Assembly (NCBI GenBank): GCA_965212525.1
Contig: CBDBVC010000005.1
Span: forward strand, 13,404 to 77,403
DNA: 64,000 bases
Direction of reading: 5' to 3'
Source: SZUA-38 sp965212525
GTDB lineage: Bacteria; Pseudomonadota; Gammaproteobacteria; Xanthomonadales; SZUA-38
Below are positions 1 to 9,619 of the stretch, piece after piece; the first letter of the stretch is position 1, and every line of letters begins with the position of its first letter. The translations under genes and the position numbers were made by a program. The notes beneath the pieces are model-generated. The model saw only the letters and a program-made list of their open reading frames with translations. It did not search any database and was not told the DNA's origin.

Positions 1-1286
1 GAGATGTTGTATCGAAAAGCCATGGGGGCGTTTCTTTAAAGACTTTCGACTATACCAATGAGGGAACGCCAGTTTTAACCAAGGGGGATGTGAAGCCATA
101 TGGGCGGGTAGTGCATGGTGGAAAATTTGTGAACCCAAGACACGCTGTCGAAAAGGGATGGCGGCATACTAGATCTGGTGAACTAATTGTAACAACCCGC
201 GATCTGACAATTGAAGCAAATTTCTTAGGCTTGATAGGTAAAATACCTAGCAATCAAAGTTTTGTGGTCAACCAAGGTGCATCAGTACTCTCAATTGACA
301 CAAGGCGTATTGATATTGATTATCTTATCTATTGGTCATCAGGTAACGAGTACCGCCATTACATTAAAAACAACCATGTAGGATCTACTCAGATTCATTT
401 AAGGCAAGGTGATCTCTTTAATGCTCCAATTTTTTTGCCTTCGATGGCCCGTCAAAAATTCATCGCTCACATCTTGAGTACCTTGGATGATAAGATTGAG
501 TTGAATCGGCAGGTGAATGCGACGTTGGAAGGGATGGCGCAGGCGCTCTTCAAAAGCTGGTTTGTGGACTTTGACCCAGTCATCGACAATGCCCAAGCCG
601 CAGGCAATTTGATCCCTGACGAACTCGCTCAGCGCGCAACAGTTCGACGCAAAGCCATAACCCATAAGGCTGATAATCATCAAATCACAAGAATATTTCC
701 TGACTCTTTTAATTACGATAGCGAGATGGGGTGGGTACCAGATAGTTGGGAAGTTTCAAAGCTCAGCGAACTGCTAGAAGTTAAATATGGTAAGGATCAT
801 AAGAAGCTGGCGGATGGTGAGGTCCCTGTCTATGGTTCAGGTGGTGTGATGCGGCACGCCGACTCATCTCTCTTTATAGGTGAATCCGTTTTGATTCCTC
901 GCAAAGGTACTCTGAATAACATTCTCTATCTCAATGAAGAGTTTTGGACAGTGGACACTATGTTTTACACAATTCCTAAAAAGGGATCAGTTGCGAAGTT
1001 TTGCTACTATTATCTTAAGGGCTTGGACTTCACCTCGATGAATGTTGGATCAGCAGTTCCAAGTATGACTACAAAGATTCTCAATGACCTTCCTGTAATA
1101 AGCGCAACACAATGTGTCATTGAACGATTCGATGAGCAAGTCAGTTCTTACTTCAGAAAAATAGATCAAAATAATCGAGAATCACAGGTGCTTGCCAAAA
1201 TACGTAACACTCTACTTCCTAAACTCATCTCTGGGGAACTCTGTGCCCGTGACATTGAGGTTCTTGGCGGGGTGCTAGAGTCGTGA
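1..1286 (+). CDS. hsdS: Type I restriction-modification specificity subunit HsdS, 5' end outside the window
   Basis: HsdS recognises the DNA target and docks two HsdM and two HsdR subunits in a type I restriction-modification complex. The reading frame is open from base 3 with no stop, so the gene begins upstream; a GTG at 90 is internal. What is seen: the end of the first target-recognition domain (LTKGDVKPYG and onward), the central conserved helix region (LDDKIELNRQ, then FKSWFVDFDPV, roughly bases 480-580), a second recognition domain, and a C-terminal conserved helix (AKIRNTLLPKLISGEL) that mirrors the central one. This two-TRD, two-helix layout is typical of HsdS. The stop overlaps the next start by four bases (GTGA), so the SIR2 gene is translationally coupled. 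HsdM is presumably just upstream, outside the window. The DNA is AT-richer than the later part of the window, as expected for an acquired island. Confidence 0.93.
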   Translation, partial: DVVSKSHGGVSLKTFDYTNEGTPVLTKGDVKPYGRVVHGGKFVNPRHAVEKGWRHTRSGELIVTTRDLTIEANFLGLIGKIPSNQSFVVNQGASVLSIDTRRIDIDYLIYWSSGNEYRHYIKNNHVGSTQIHLRQGDLFNAPIFLPSMARQKFIAHILSTLDDKIELNRQVNATLEGMAQALFKSWFVDFDPVIDNAQAAGNLIPDELAQRATVRRKAITHKADNHQITRIFPDSFNYDSEMGWVPDSWEVSKLSELLEVKYGKDHKKLADGEVPVYGSGGVMRHADSSLFIGESVLIPRKGTLNNILYLNEEFWTVDTMFYTIPKKGSVAKFCYYYLKGLDFTSMNVGSAVPSMTTKILNDLPVISATQCVIERFDEQVSSYFRKIDQNNRESQVLAKIRNTLLPKLISGELCARDIEVLGGVLES

Positions 1287-2380
1287 ACCCAGAATTTAGA
1301 AAGGTTGTAGAAACTGTGGACGTTGCGCAAAGAGGGCTCTACGAGAAGAACAGTGACTTCAATGATTATTATGACGATTTATCTGATGATATTTTTGTAG
1401 GGTTGAAACCTAGTGAGGTACTTTATAAATGTGATCCAACTGCTTACAACGCTGCTTATAACCAATGGCTTCAAGATAGTTTCGATCAACGATTTAATTT
1501 GACGCTTAATCTTTTGGAAGATGATCTATTCAAGGATAGAGTTCGGCCACTTATTCAAGCTCTCAAAAAGAAGAAGGTGGCCCCCTTTATTGGTGCGGGT
1601 CTTTCAGTTCCATGTGGAAAAAAAAGCTGGGCGTCAATGTTATTGGATATTGGAAAACGTTCAGCATACATAAACCACGAAAAGTTCCTGGCACTAATAA
1701 AAAAGGAACAGTTTATTGAAGCAGCAGATGAGATTGCAAAATGTTCTCCAGGGCAACTTAGTGAATATATCAAAACAACTTTATCTGATTCAAAACCTCA
1801 AGGTGCTGTGACACATCTTCCAGAAATTGCTTCTGAGTGTATTATCACTAGCAATTTGGACTGTATTCTGGAAGTTGTATATCGCGAGCATGGCGTCCCT
1901 TTCAATGACGGCTACATGTATGGAGTTCATGATCAAAACTTTCTGCATCATTTAGTATCTGGTGGACGCTGTCTCCTTAAAATTCATGGTGATTGCCTTA
2001 GCCCAGGTACGCAAGTATTCACTGGTGCACAGTACGATGATGCTTATGGTTATGCAGAAAAAATTGACTTTTCAAAGACGCTTCCAAAAGCTTTAAGGCA
2101 AATATTTATTAGCAACTCTCTCCTCTTTTTGGGGTGTGGTCTTAACAAAGACCGCACCTTAAGCCTTTTCGAGCAAGTGATTGCTAGTGAGCAGTATCAC
2201 ATTCCTGATCACTATGCTTTTATTGAAGCGCCTCCAGATGGAAATACTAAAGAGAGGGAGCATGAACTCGCTGAGTTGAGAATTAAACCAATTTGGTATC
2301 CTTTCAAGAAACATGAACACGTAGAAAATTTTATTCAATTTTTAGCGGCCCATAAAAACAACGAGGCACCAGAGCTCTAA
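1283..2380 (+). CDS. SIR2-like domain protein inside the type I R-M operon
   Basis: A 365-residue protein with a SIR2-type Rossmann core. Visible are the NAD-binding GAGLS motif (residues 104-108), the TSNLD motif (189-193, with the Asn and Asp that contact NAD in sirtuins) and a KIHGD motif with the presumed catalytic His235. Residues 1-90 have no recognisable domain. Bacterial SIR2 proteins of defence islands (Thoeris ThsA, DSR, pAgo-linked SIR2) hydrolyse NAD+ during infection; that role here is inference from family and position. The gene overlaps hsdS by four bases and ends 10 bases before hsdR, so it is built into the restriction operon. No transmembrane segment or signal peptide is seen. 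A protein-deacylase function is less likely because the zinc-binding cysteine tetrad of classical sirtuins is not evident. Confidence 0.85.
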   Translation: MNPEFRKVVETVDVAQRGLYEKNSDFNDYYDDLSDDIFVGLKPSEVLYKCDPTAYNAAYNQWLQDSFDQRFNLTLNLLEDDLFKDRVRPLIQALKKKKVAPFIGAGLSVPCGKKSWASMLLDIGKRSAYINHEKFLALIKKEQFIEAADEIAKCSPGQLSEYIKTTLSDSKPQGAVTHLPEIASECIITSNLDCILEVVYREHGVPFNDGYMYGVHDQNFLHHLVSGGRCLLKIHGDCLSPGTQVFTGAQYDDAYGYAEKIDFSKTLPKALRQIFISNSLLFLGCGLNKDRTLSLFEQVIASEQYHIPDHYAFIEAPPDGNTKEREHELAELRIKPIWYPFKKHEHVENFIQFLAAHKNNEAPEL

Positions 2381-2390
2381 GAGTATTAAA

Positions 2391-5300
2391 ATGAATTTCA
2401 CTGAAGCCCAACTCGAATCAGCCATCATTGAGCTTCTCGAAGTCGAGGGCCACCCGCACGTGTTGGGCGAGGCGATTAAGCGCCAGCCGCAGGAAGTTCT
2501 CATCAAGAGCGATCTGCGTACCTTTCTCGCCAAGCAATACGCGTCAGATCACATCACGCCGCAGGAAATCGAAGCGGTCATCAACCAACTCAAAGCCTAC
2601 TCGGCCGCTGATCTCTACGAAAGCAACAAGGCGATCATGAAGCTGGTATCGGACGGCTTCCTCTTGAAGCGCGAAGATCACACCCAGAAGGATCTCTACA
2701 TCCAGTTGATCGACTACGCCAAGCTTGTCGCCTTCCGCGAACCCAGTTCTGATCAAGCTCCTACCATCGTCGCAGAAGATGCGAATTATTCAGTCGATGA
2801 TGAATGGGGCAACAACGTGATAAGAATTGTCACCCAGCTTGAGATCACAGGCGGTGAAATGCGCATACCTGATGGCATTCTCTACATCAATGGCTTGCCC
2901 ATGGTTGTGTTTGAGTTCAAGAGCGCGATCCGTGAGGAAGCGACGATTCACGACGCCTATGTGCAGCTGACCACCCGCTACCAGCGCGATATTCCCGAGC
3001 TTTTGAAATACAACGCCTTCTGCGTCATAAGCGATGGGGTGAACAACAAGGCGGGCTCTTTGTTTGCTCCATACGAATTCTACTACGCCTGGCGCAAGAC
3101 AGATGGAAGTGACCTGGTCGAGAAGGATGGCATCAATTCGCTCTACACAATGATCCAAGGGCTGTTTCACCCCACACGACTGTTGGATGTCATTCGCAAC
3201 TTCATCTATTTTCCTGACGTCTCGCGGAAAGAAGAGAAGATCCTATGCCGTTACCCGCAATACTACGCCGCGACAAAGCTGTATCAGAACATTCTTGATC
3301 ACAAGAAGCCCGAGGGTGATGGCAAGGGTGGCACCTACTTTGGCGCGACAGGTAGTGGCAAGAGCTTCACCATGCTGTTCCTGACGCGCTTGTTGATGAA
3401 AACGTGGATCTCGCTAGCCCGACTATCGTGCTGATTACTGACCGCACGGATCTGGACGATCAGCTTTCTGGCACTTTCACCAATGCCAAGGGTTACATTG
3501 GCGATGACTCGATTGTTAGCGTTGAGAGTCGTGATCACCTGCGCGAGCTGCTCAAGGGACGCAACAGTGGCGGCGTCTTTCTCACCACGATTCACAAGTT
3601 CACAGAAGACACGGAACTGCTAACTGATCGCACAAACGTGATTTGCATTTCGGATGAGGCGCACCGCAGTCAGGTGAATTTGGATCAAAAGATTCGAATC
3701 ACTGAAGATGGCGTGAAGCGGTCCTATGGCTTTGCCAAGTACTTGCACGACTCATTACCCAATGCAACATATGTTGGCTTCACGGGAACGCCCATCGATG
3801 CCACCCTGGATGTGTTTGGTGAAGTGGTAGACAGCTACACCATGACCGAATCAGTCGTCGACGAGATCACTGTGCCCATTGTTTATGAAGGCCGCGCCGC
3901 AAAGGTGGTTCTCGACAATAAGAAGTTGGAAGAGATTGAGAAGTACTACGACGATTGCGCTGATGCTGGAGCCAGCGATTACGCCATAGAAGATAGCAAA
4001 AAGACCATGGCCAACATGCGCGCCATTCTAGGCGATCAGCAACGAATCGAAGCATTGGCCAAGGATTTTGTAGAGCACTTTGAAAAACGGATTGCTGAAA
4101 GCTCTACAGTGGCAGGGAAAGCCATCTTTGTCAGTAGCAGTCGCCAAATCGCATACGAGTTTTACAAGCAAGTTATCGAGTTACGCCCAGAGTGGACCGA
4201 AGTGCGCGTCGCGGCTGTGGACGTGGCACTGAGCGAGAAGCAGAAGAAGGAAATCTTGCCCATGCCATACATCAAGATGGTGATGACTCGAGGCAAGGAC
4301 GATGAAAAGGCGCTCTACGATCTACTTGGCAATAAGGACGATCGCAAGAAATTTGATGCCCAGTTCAAAAAGGCCGAATCCAATTTCAAAATCGCCATTG
4401 TGGTGGACATGTGGCTAACAGGTTTTGACGTACCATTCCTAGACACCATTTACATCGACAAACCGATCCAACGTCACAACCTCATTCAGACCATTTCACG
4501 CGTGAATCGAAAGTTTGAAAACAAGAAGAAAGGATTGGTCGTCGACTACATTGGCATCAAGAAGCAGATGAACCTCGCGCTGGCACATTACTCCAAGGCA
4601 GACAGCAGCAACATAGAGGAAATTGAGGCGTCGATAGTAGTGGTTCGGGATCACTTAGATCTACTAGGGAGGATCTTTCATCAATTCGATGCCACACCTT
4701 ACTTTGTGGGATCACCTGTCGAGCGGCTGCAATGCCTTAATTTGGCGTCAGAATATGTACAACTGACTGATAAAATTGAAAAACGCTTCATGTTCCTCGT
4801 CAAGCGGATGAAAGCTGCCTACGACATCTGCAGCGGTAGTGATGAAATCACACAAGATGAACGCGACCGCATTCAATTCTATCTGGCTGTGCGATCAATT
4901 GTGGCAAAGCTGACCAAAGGCGAAGCACCTGACAGCGCGCAGATGAATGCCAAAGTGCGAGACATGATCTCAGATGCCTTGCAAAGCGATGGTATTGAAG
5001 AAATCTTCAAGTTGGGTGATGGCGAGGCGGCAGAAGTAGACATCTTTGGAGACGACTACCTGGCTAAAATCGAGAAGATCAAACTGCCCAACACCAAAAT
5101 CAAGCTTTTACAGCAACTGCTCAAGCGTGCCATTGATGACTTCAAGAAAGTGAACAAGATAAAGGGCGTCGATTTCACCAAGCAGTTTCAGGCACTAGTC
5201 AACAGATACAACGATCGTGATGAAAAAGACGTGCTTCGCAGTGAGGTGTTGGAAGGATTCTCAGAAGAAATGATCGAATTGATCAAGGCCCTGCATAAGG

Positions 5301-5617
5301 AAATGGCATCATTTGGAGAAATGGGAATCAACCTAGAGGAAAAAGCCTTCTACGACATCCTCAAATCCCTCGCCCACAAATACGACTTTGAGTACCCTGA
5401 GGAGAAGTTGGTCCATCTAGCCAAGGAAGTGAAAAACGTCGTTGACGACAAAGCCAAATACACAGACTGGAGCCAACGAGCTGACATCAAAGCCGAACTC
5501 AAAGCTGATCTAATCATCCTGCTCGCCGAAAACGACTACCCACCAGTTGATCGAGACGAAGTGTACAAAGAGATCTTTGAGCAAGCAGAGAATTTTAAGA
5601 AGTATCGTATGCTTTAA
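2391..5617 (+). pseudogene. hsdR: Type I restriction endonuclease subunit HsdR, interrupted by a single frameshift
   Basis: HsdR is the ATP-driven translocase and nuclease of type I restriction. The first reading frame (2391-3434) holds the PD-(D/E)xK nuclease (Asp161, Glu175, Lys177 in IPDG...FEFK) and Walker A GATGSGKS (318-325). The second frame (from about 3404) continues with TDRTDLDDQL, the DEAH box (SDEAHRSQ), the helicase motif GFTGTPID, the motif VVDMWLTGFDVPFLD and the C-terminal helical domain. Together they give a normal length of about 1,070 residues. The break is at about 3399-3405: the coding phase is restored if the run of four A becomes five, giving MKNVDLASPT in place of MKTWISLARL. 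As written the enzyme would stop just after Walker A and be dead. The cause is either a real one-base deletion or a homopolymer sequencing error. The surrounding bases do not make a good slippery heptamer. Confidence 0.9.
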
Positions 5618-5700
5618 TTATCAACTTTTAGAGCTAAAAAAATCTCTGAAATATTGGTGTATGATCGATGTTTAAGTATTGAAAAAGTTTCTCAAATGGA

Positions 5701-5952
5701 ATGGCGATTTTGAAATCTGGTTCTATCAAGTCGACTTGTTTTATATGTGAGGATGAATTTCCTAACGGGCCTCATCAATATGAGCTTAGGCGAGTTCAAG
5801 GATATGGGTTCCATGTCTGTAGTATATGCAGAATGGGGAATGAAGATGGTTGGACATCAGAATACGAAGACAAAATAAAGGAGTACTTGAAAGATAAAGG
5901 AATACCTATTCCCAGTAATAACAAAAAAGGATTCCTGCCTTTTCATTTTTAA
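5701..5952 (+). CDS. Small protein with two CxxC motifs, probably zinc-binding
   Basis: An 83-residue protein not assigned to a named family. It has two CxxC pairs (TCFICEDEF near residue 13 and HVCSICRMG near residue 40), spaced as in a treble-clef or zinc-ribbon fold, and a charged C-terminal half. There is no signal peptide or membrane segment. It lies 83 bases after hsdR and 85 before the HNH gene, all on the same strand, and is as AT-rich as they are, so it belongs to the defence island. A DNA-binding or structural zinc role is only a guess. Confidence 0.6.
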   Translation: MAILKSGSIKSTCFICEDEFPNGPHQYELRRVQGYGFHVCSICRMGNEDGWTSEYEDKIKEYLKDKGIPIPSNNKKGFLPFHF

Positions 5953-6037
5953 GGCCACGATGAGCCATTCAATGGCTGCTTTAAGAATGATACTGGTCTA
6001 TTTTTAGCAGCATAGGCAAAGTAACAATTGATAAACT

Positions 6038-6895
6038 ATGAGCATAATTGAAGCCCTAACACCAAGGTCTAGGCCTAGATTAATGGATTTGCTAATTGAA
6101 TCAGGTGTTGATATCAGTGATTGGGCTAACTATGCGAAAGGGCCCAAGTATGCGGCTGCTAATCCCAAATATTGTTACCAATGGTCATTTGTTGAGCCTG
6201 GTCGTGTAGTTGTTTTGTGCCTTTGGCATGAAGATTTAAAGATGCGTGGTGATGATCTAATCTATCCCACTAACATGAGGCAGATAGCAGGCAAGGTCAG
6301 AGAAAAGTCGATCTGGTACAAAAGGTCGATTGAAATGGATAAACACCTTCAACTTGCCTTTGAAAAAAGCTTGCCCATCCGAATGATTCTTGGCACAGGA
6401 AAAATGAGGCATGATGAAGATATTCAAGGCAAGAGGTCGAATGTCAAGAAACGTATTTTGGATAATGAACCATGGGGAATTGAACGCTATGACATATCAA
6501 CAGGTGAGTGTGTATTAGTACGATCGAAAATAGGTGTTACATACGTTGACCAATTTTCATATGAGTCTAACGATCATCACAATAAGCAAACCAAGCGAGT
6601 AACTACTATCTATCAAAGAAGTGCTGGTGTTAGGACACAAGTGCTTTATCGTGCGATGGGGTATTGTGAGTACTGTGGTGATCAAGCATTTCGAATGCCA
6701 AATGGTAGGATGTATTTAGAAACACATCATATTACGCCATTGTCAGAAGGCGGCCCTGATTCAATTACAAATGTCATCGCGTTATGCCCAAATCATCATC
6801 GTGAAGCTCATCATGGTGAGCGGAGTGAAGAGCTGAGAAGAAGATTTAACTCGATAGTGGGTGGTGGTTTAGTGTGTAATTCTGATCTGAGTTAG
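6038..6895 (+). CDS. HNH endonuclease domain protein
   Basis: A 285-residue protein. The C-terminal third (about 203-258) is an HNH nuclease: Cys210 and Cys213 (YCEYCG) with Cys250 and His253 (CPNHH) forming the zinc site, and the His230-His231 pair (ETHHITPLSEGG) with Asn245 forming the betabeta-alpha metal site. The N-terminal 200 residues are unassigned and may read the substrate; this layout recalls McrA-type modification-dependent restriction enzymes and other island-borne HNH proteins. It is the last gene of the AT-rich defence island and is followed 95 bases later by an IS481 remnant. It is probably a DNA-targeting defence nuclease, but the substrate cannot be told from the sequence. 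Confidence 0.8.
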   Translation: MSIIEALTPRSRPRLMDLLIESGVDISDWANYAKGPKYAAANPKYCYQWSFVEPGRVVVLCLWHEDLKMRGDDLIYPTNMRQIAGKVREKSIWYKRSIEMDKHLQLAFEKSLPIRMILGTGKMRHDEDIQGKRSNVKKRILDNEPWGIERYDISTGECVLVRSKIGVTYVDQFSYESNDHHNKQTKRVTTIYQRSAGVRTQVLYRAMGYCEYCGDQAFRMPNGRMYLETHHITPLSEGGPDSITNVIALCPNHHREAHHGERSEELRRRFNSIVGGGLVCNSDLS

Positions 6896-6930
6896 TTCCG
6901 ATCTGATCTGACACTTCGACTTGAAAAGAA

Positions 6931-6990
6931 GAGAGTTACCCGTTTTGATAAAGGTGTCGAATCTTTCACTCAAAACAAAAGGTAACTCTC
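6931..6990 (+). promoter_or_regulatory. Leader hairpin covering the ribosome-binding site of the IS481 transposase
   Basis: GAGAGTTACC (6931-6940) pairs perfectly with GGTAACTCTC (6981-6990), and an inner helix joins GTTTTG (6942-6947) with CAAAAC (6971-6976). The 3' arm contains the AAAAGG ribosome-binding site and abuts the ATG at 6991. A transcript entering from outside the element would fold this hairpin and hide the start, a common way for insertion sequences to limit transposase made by read-through. Confidence 0.55.
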
Positions 6991-7530
6991 ATGATTCATT
7001 CTAACAATCCGATCATCAAGCATAAAGCAGGACTGCTGAACCTGGCAGAAGAGCTGGGCAACGTATCCAAAGCCTGCAAAGTGATGGGCGTTTCACGCGA
7101 TACGTTCTATCGATATCAGGAATTGGTTGAAGAAGGCGGAGTCGATGCGCTGATCAATCAGTCACGTCGTGGTCCCAATCTGAAGAACCGCGTCGATCTT
7201 GAGGTCGAGCAGGCCGTCGTGGACTACGCGATTGAACAACCTGCACATGGCCAACAGCGTGCGAGCAACGAACTGCGAAAGAATGGGGTCTTCGTCTCTG
7301 CCAGCGGCGTCAGGTCCATCTGGCTCCGTCATGACCTTCATAACTTCAAGCAACGCCTCAAAGCACTCGAGCAGAAAATCGCTCAGGAAGGGATCGTTCT
7401 GACGGATGCGCAGGTTGCTGCGCTGGAGAAGAAAAAGCACGACGATGAGGCCTGTGGGGAGATCGAAACTGCCCACCCAGGCTACCTGGGTTCACAATAT
7501 CTAGCAATATCTAGGACAGTCGGAAAATGA
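6991..7530 (+). pseudogene. IS481-family transposase, 3'-truncated remnant
   Basis: The N-terminal half of an IS481-type transposase: a helix-turn-helix (GNVSKACKVMGVSRDTFYRY, about residues 23-42) and the linker that leads into the rve integrase core (TDAQVAALEKKKHDDEACG, then AHPGYLGSQ). Homology stops at GSQ (about base 7491), just before the DDE catalytic domain would begin, and the last ten residues are unrelated. The complete family protein is about 340 residues; only about 167 are left here, without catalytic residues, so the element cannot transpose by itself. It marks the right boundary of the defence island. Confidence 0.85.
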
Positions 7531-7711
7531 GGGGTCGATGACAACATCACTCTCTGTTGATTGGCTGACAGTTTCTATTGTGGTGTGCGAGGTGGGGTCG
7601 TGCGAATTTGAGATTTGGCACGCTCATTCTTAAGAAATACCCACAATCAAGTCGTGCGCGATTCTCTGGAAACCCAGAAGTTGCAATTCAGGTATCTGGT
7701 TTGATCAGTTT

Positions 7712-8665
7712 CTAGCTTTCTGCGGCTGTAGATGACTGCCAGAGCCACTTCTGGCCAATAGACTGGCAGTATGCCTTGATCTTTTCTCTCGATCCCAACG
7801 CCTTTTGCGTCCAGCTGGGCCTGGGTTTCATCAGCTTCATCCATTCCTTCGGTGGTTTACCGATTCGATCGAGTATTGGCGGGTAGTCTTCAGGGATGGC
7901 GCCGCGCTTGTCTTCCCGGATGATTCGTCCGGTCCAGTCCACCAGTGCCAGATAATCACTGAATGAGTAGGGTATGACATCCACGTGTTCTTTATGATTT
8001 TGTTGTCCTGGTTCCTTGAATGGCATCAGTTCGTGCATGGCTTCGTCCAGCCGCTTCTTGATGGACGTGAATTCAGATTGTTCAGGCGTCCTGGCAATCT
8101 TTGCCCTGACTGGATTCAGGTCCACATAGGCCATGCACTGCAGTAGCGCCGCCTCATCCAGCAGAGCCTGAGATTTGAATCGTCCTTCCCAGAATCGTCC
8201 TGTGCAGTCGTCTTCTTTATTAGCCTGCACAGCAATGTTGTAGTTCATCACCTTCATGAACCAGCTCAATGAACACAGGCGATTGCGCCATTGTTCGACG
8301 ATGGTATCCAGATGATTTGCCGCTTCCAGTTCACCGGCCAGGTACTGTTGAACAATCTCGGGAACAGCATATAGCTTGCCCCAGCGTTCAGTCACCTCAT
8401 CGACAGACCATTTCGTGGCCTCGTCACGGTCGATCCTGACAATGACGTGGTAGTGATTGTGCATTACGGCATAGCCGACCAGCTGTAGCGAGAAGATATC
8501 GGCCAATCGAAACAGCTCATCCTCTATCCAGCCGCGACGGTGTTCATAGGATTGGCCGGTGAGCTTGTCTTCGCCACATAGAAAGGCGCGACGCACACAG
8601 CGGCAAATACAGTGGTAGTAGGGGGTGGAATCCAGGCACACCTGCCTGTTGCGGGCAATAGTCAT
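7712..8665 (-). CDS. REP-associated tyrosine transposase (Y1/HUH family)
   Basis: A 317-residue protein of the Transposase_17/IS200-like superfamily, group TnpA-REP (RAYT). The HUH metal-binding motif is MHNHYHVIV (His69, His71, His73). The segment CMAYVDLNPVRA (about 177-188) carries the expected catalytic Tyr and the NPVRA signature. These single-strand nucleases are normally single-copy domesticated genes linked to REP palindromes. Palindromic units of a REP/BIME type lie 2.6 kb away (from 11236), though a direct partnership is not shown. No terminal repeats flank the gene, so it is annotated as a stand-alone RAYT rather than an insertion sequence. It appears full length. Confidence 0.85.
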   Translation of the reverse strand: MTIARNRQVCLDSTPYYHCICRCVRRAFLCGEDKLTGQSYEHRRGWIEDELFRLADIFSLQLVGYAVMHNHYHVIVRIDRDEATKWSVDEVTERWGKLYAVPEIVQQYLAGELEAANHLDTIVEQWRNRLCSLSWFMKVMNYNIAVQANKEDDCTGRFWEGRFKSQALLDEAALLQCMAYVDLNPVRAKIARTPEQSEFTSIKKRLDEAMHELMPFKEPGQQNHKEHVDVIPYSFSDYLALVDWTGRIIREDKRGAIPEDYPPILDRIGKPPKEWMKLMKPRPSWTQKALGSREKIKAYCQSIGQKWLWQSSTAAES

Positions 8666-8704
8666 GACGACCTCCTGTCATCAATTCAGTCCATTGAGGT
8701 TTGA

Positions 8705-8866
8705 TCATACGACACTGTGATTGGCTGTCAAATGGCGTGTGTCCAGGATTGGGGTGCCGTGTTCGGTGATGATTTCCTGAAAATGCTTGTCCACGGTGTC
8801 TCTTTCCGCTGCCTGCAATACGCCGCAGCTCAGCATTGCGGCGATCAATACATGGGTACAACGCAC
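8705..8866 (-). CDS. Possible small secreted protein (53 residues)
   Basis: A short minus-strand frame starting at GTG 8866, 15 bases after the stop of the 8882-9421 gene on the same strand. The N-terminus reads like a signal peptide (HVLIAAMLSCGVLQAAE, hydrophobic with a possible AxA cleavage site), followed by about 30 polar residues. No strong ribosome-binding site is seen. It may be a real small periplasmic protein, the second gene of a two-gene unit, or the N-terminal remnant of a longer secreted protein. No family recognised. Confidence 0.3.
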   Translation of the reverse strand: MRCTHVLIAAMLSCGVLQAAERDTVDKHFQEIITEHGTPILDTRHLTANHSVV

Positions 8867-8881
8867 GTGCTTATCTGATGG

Positions 8882-9421
8882 CTACGGTGATGTTCCTGTG
8901 TCCTGCAATGTCATCTTGCCGACACCAAACACGTGATAGAAGGTCTTGTCTCTGTCTTTTTCGGCTGTGAGCCAGTTGTGCACGGTTCGGGTGAAGGTGA
9001 GTGCTGCTTCCTTTTCTGCTACGCGGGCAAAGAACAGGTTGTAACGCTCGATCCAGACGCCACCTTCGCGCCGGATCGAGATATTCCAGCCCAGTGCTTC
9101 GGGTATGATCCGTACGTCGCCCTCCAGTGGCAGAAAGCCTTCCTTCTTGTCGAACTGAATGGCCACAGTCGGGGCAGCACCTTCTGCCAGCACCACGCGT
9201 AGTTCGTAGGTGCTGTCGGTAACCCCCTGTTGTTTCAGCAGTTCGCGGTAATGCTCGGGTGCGCTGTCAACGATGTACGACCCAGTCCAGGTGCCCTCGA
9301 TCGAACCCCAGGCATTGATCTCATCGAGTCGGCTATTGAATTCCTCTTCGGTTTGAGCGATGAGTGATTGGCTGGTGATGAGGAACAAACCGGTGAGCAT
9401 GAATCTGGTGATCTTGTTCAA
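8882..9421 (-). CDS. Secreted hypothetical protein
   Basis: A 179-residue protein starting at TTG 9421, chosen because an AAGGA lies eight bases upstream. The N-terminus is a clear signal peptide (residues about 1-22, FMLTGLFLITSQSLIAQ). The mature part contains SIEGTWTGSYIVD, a lipocalin/FABP-like opening often seen in small beta-barrel proteins, but no catalytic motif is visible. It probably acts in the periplasm. It may be transcribed together with the 53-residue frame downstream and diverges from the AbgT transporter, with about 200 bases in between. Confidence 0.7.
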   Translation of the reverse strand: MNKITRFMLTGLFLITSQSLIAQTEEEFNSRLDEINAWGSIEGTWTGSYIVDSAPEHYRELLKQQGVTDSTYELRVVLAEGAAPTVAIQFDKKEGFLPLEGDVRIIPEALGWNISIRREGGVWIERYNLFFARVAEKEAALTFTRTVHNWLTAEKDRDKTFYHVFGVGKMTLQDTGTSP

Positions 9422-9619
9422 GTGATGATCCTTTTTGTGAATCGTTTGTGGGATTGCCAGATTGTATCACTTCAAGATTCCTCGATGATCTGGACTCTCA
9501 ACATCATGGAGAGAGTCTGACCTGTGACCAATATTGGCCAGAACGCTGACAATACTGGCGTCCAAAGGCCGCTTCGTTCACAATGTCCGACGGTTCGACA
9601 CCCTAACAGGAGAGCGCCC

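Noticed and set aside
3395..3410. Programmed -1 ribosomal frameshift in hsdR
   Set aside because: ATG AAA ACG is not an X XXY YYZ slippery site, and no clear stimulating hairpin follows. A one-base deletion or base-call error explains it better.
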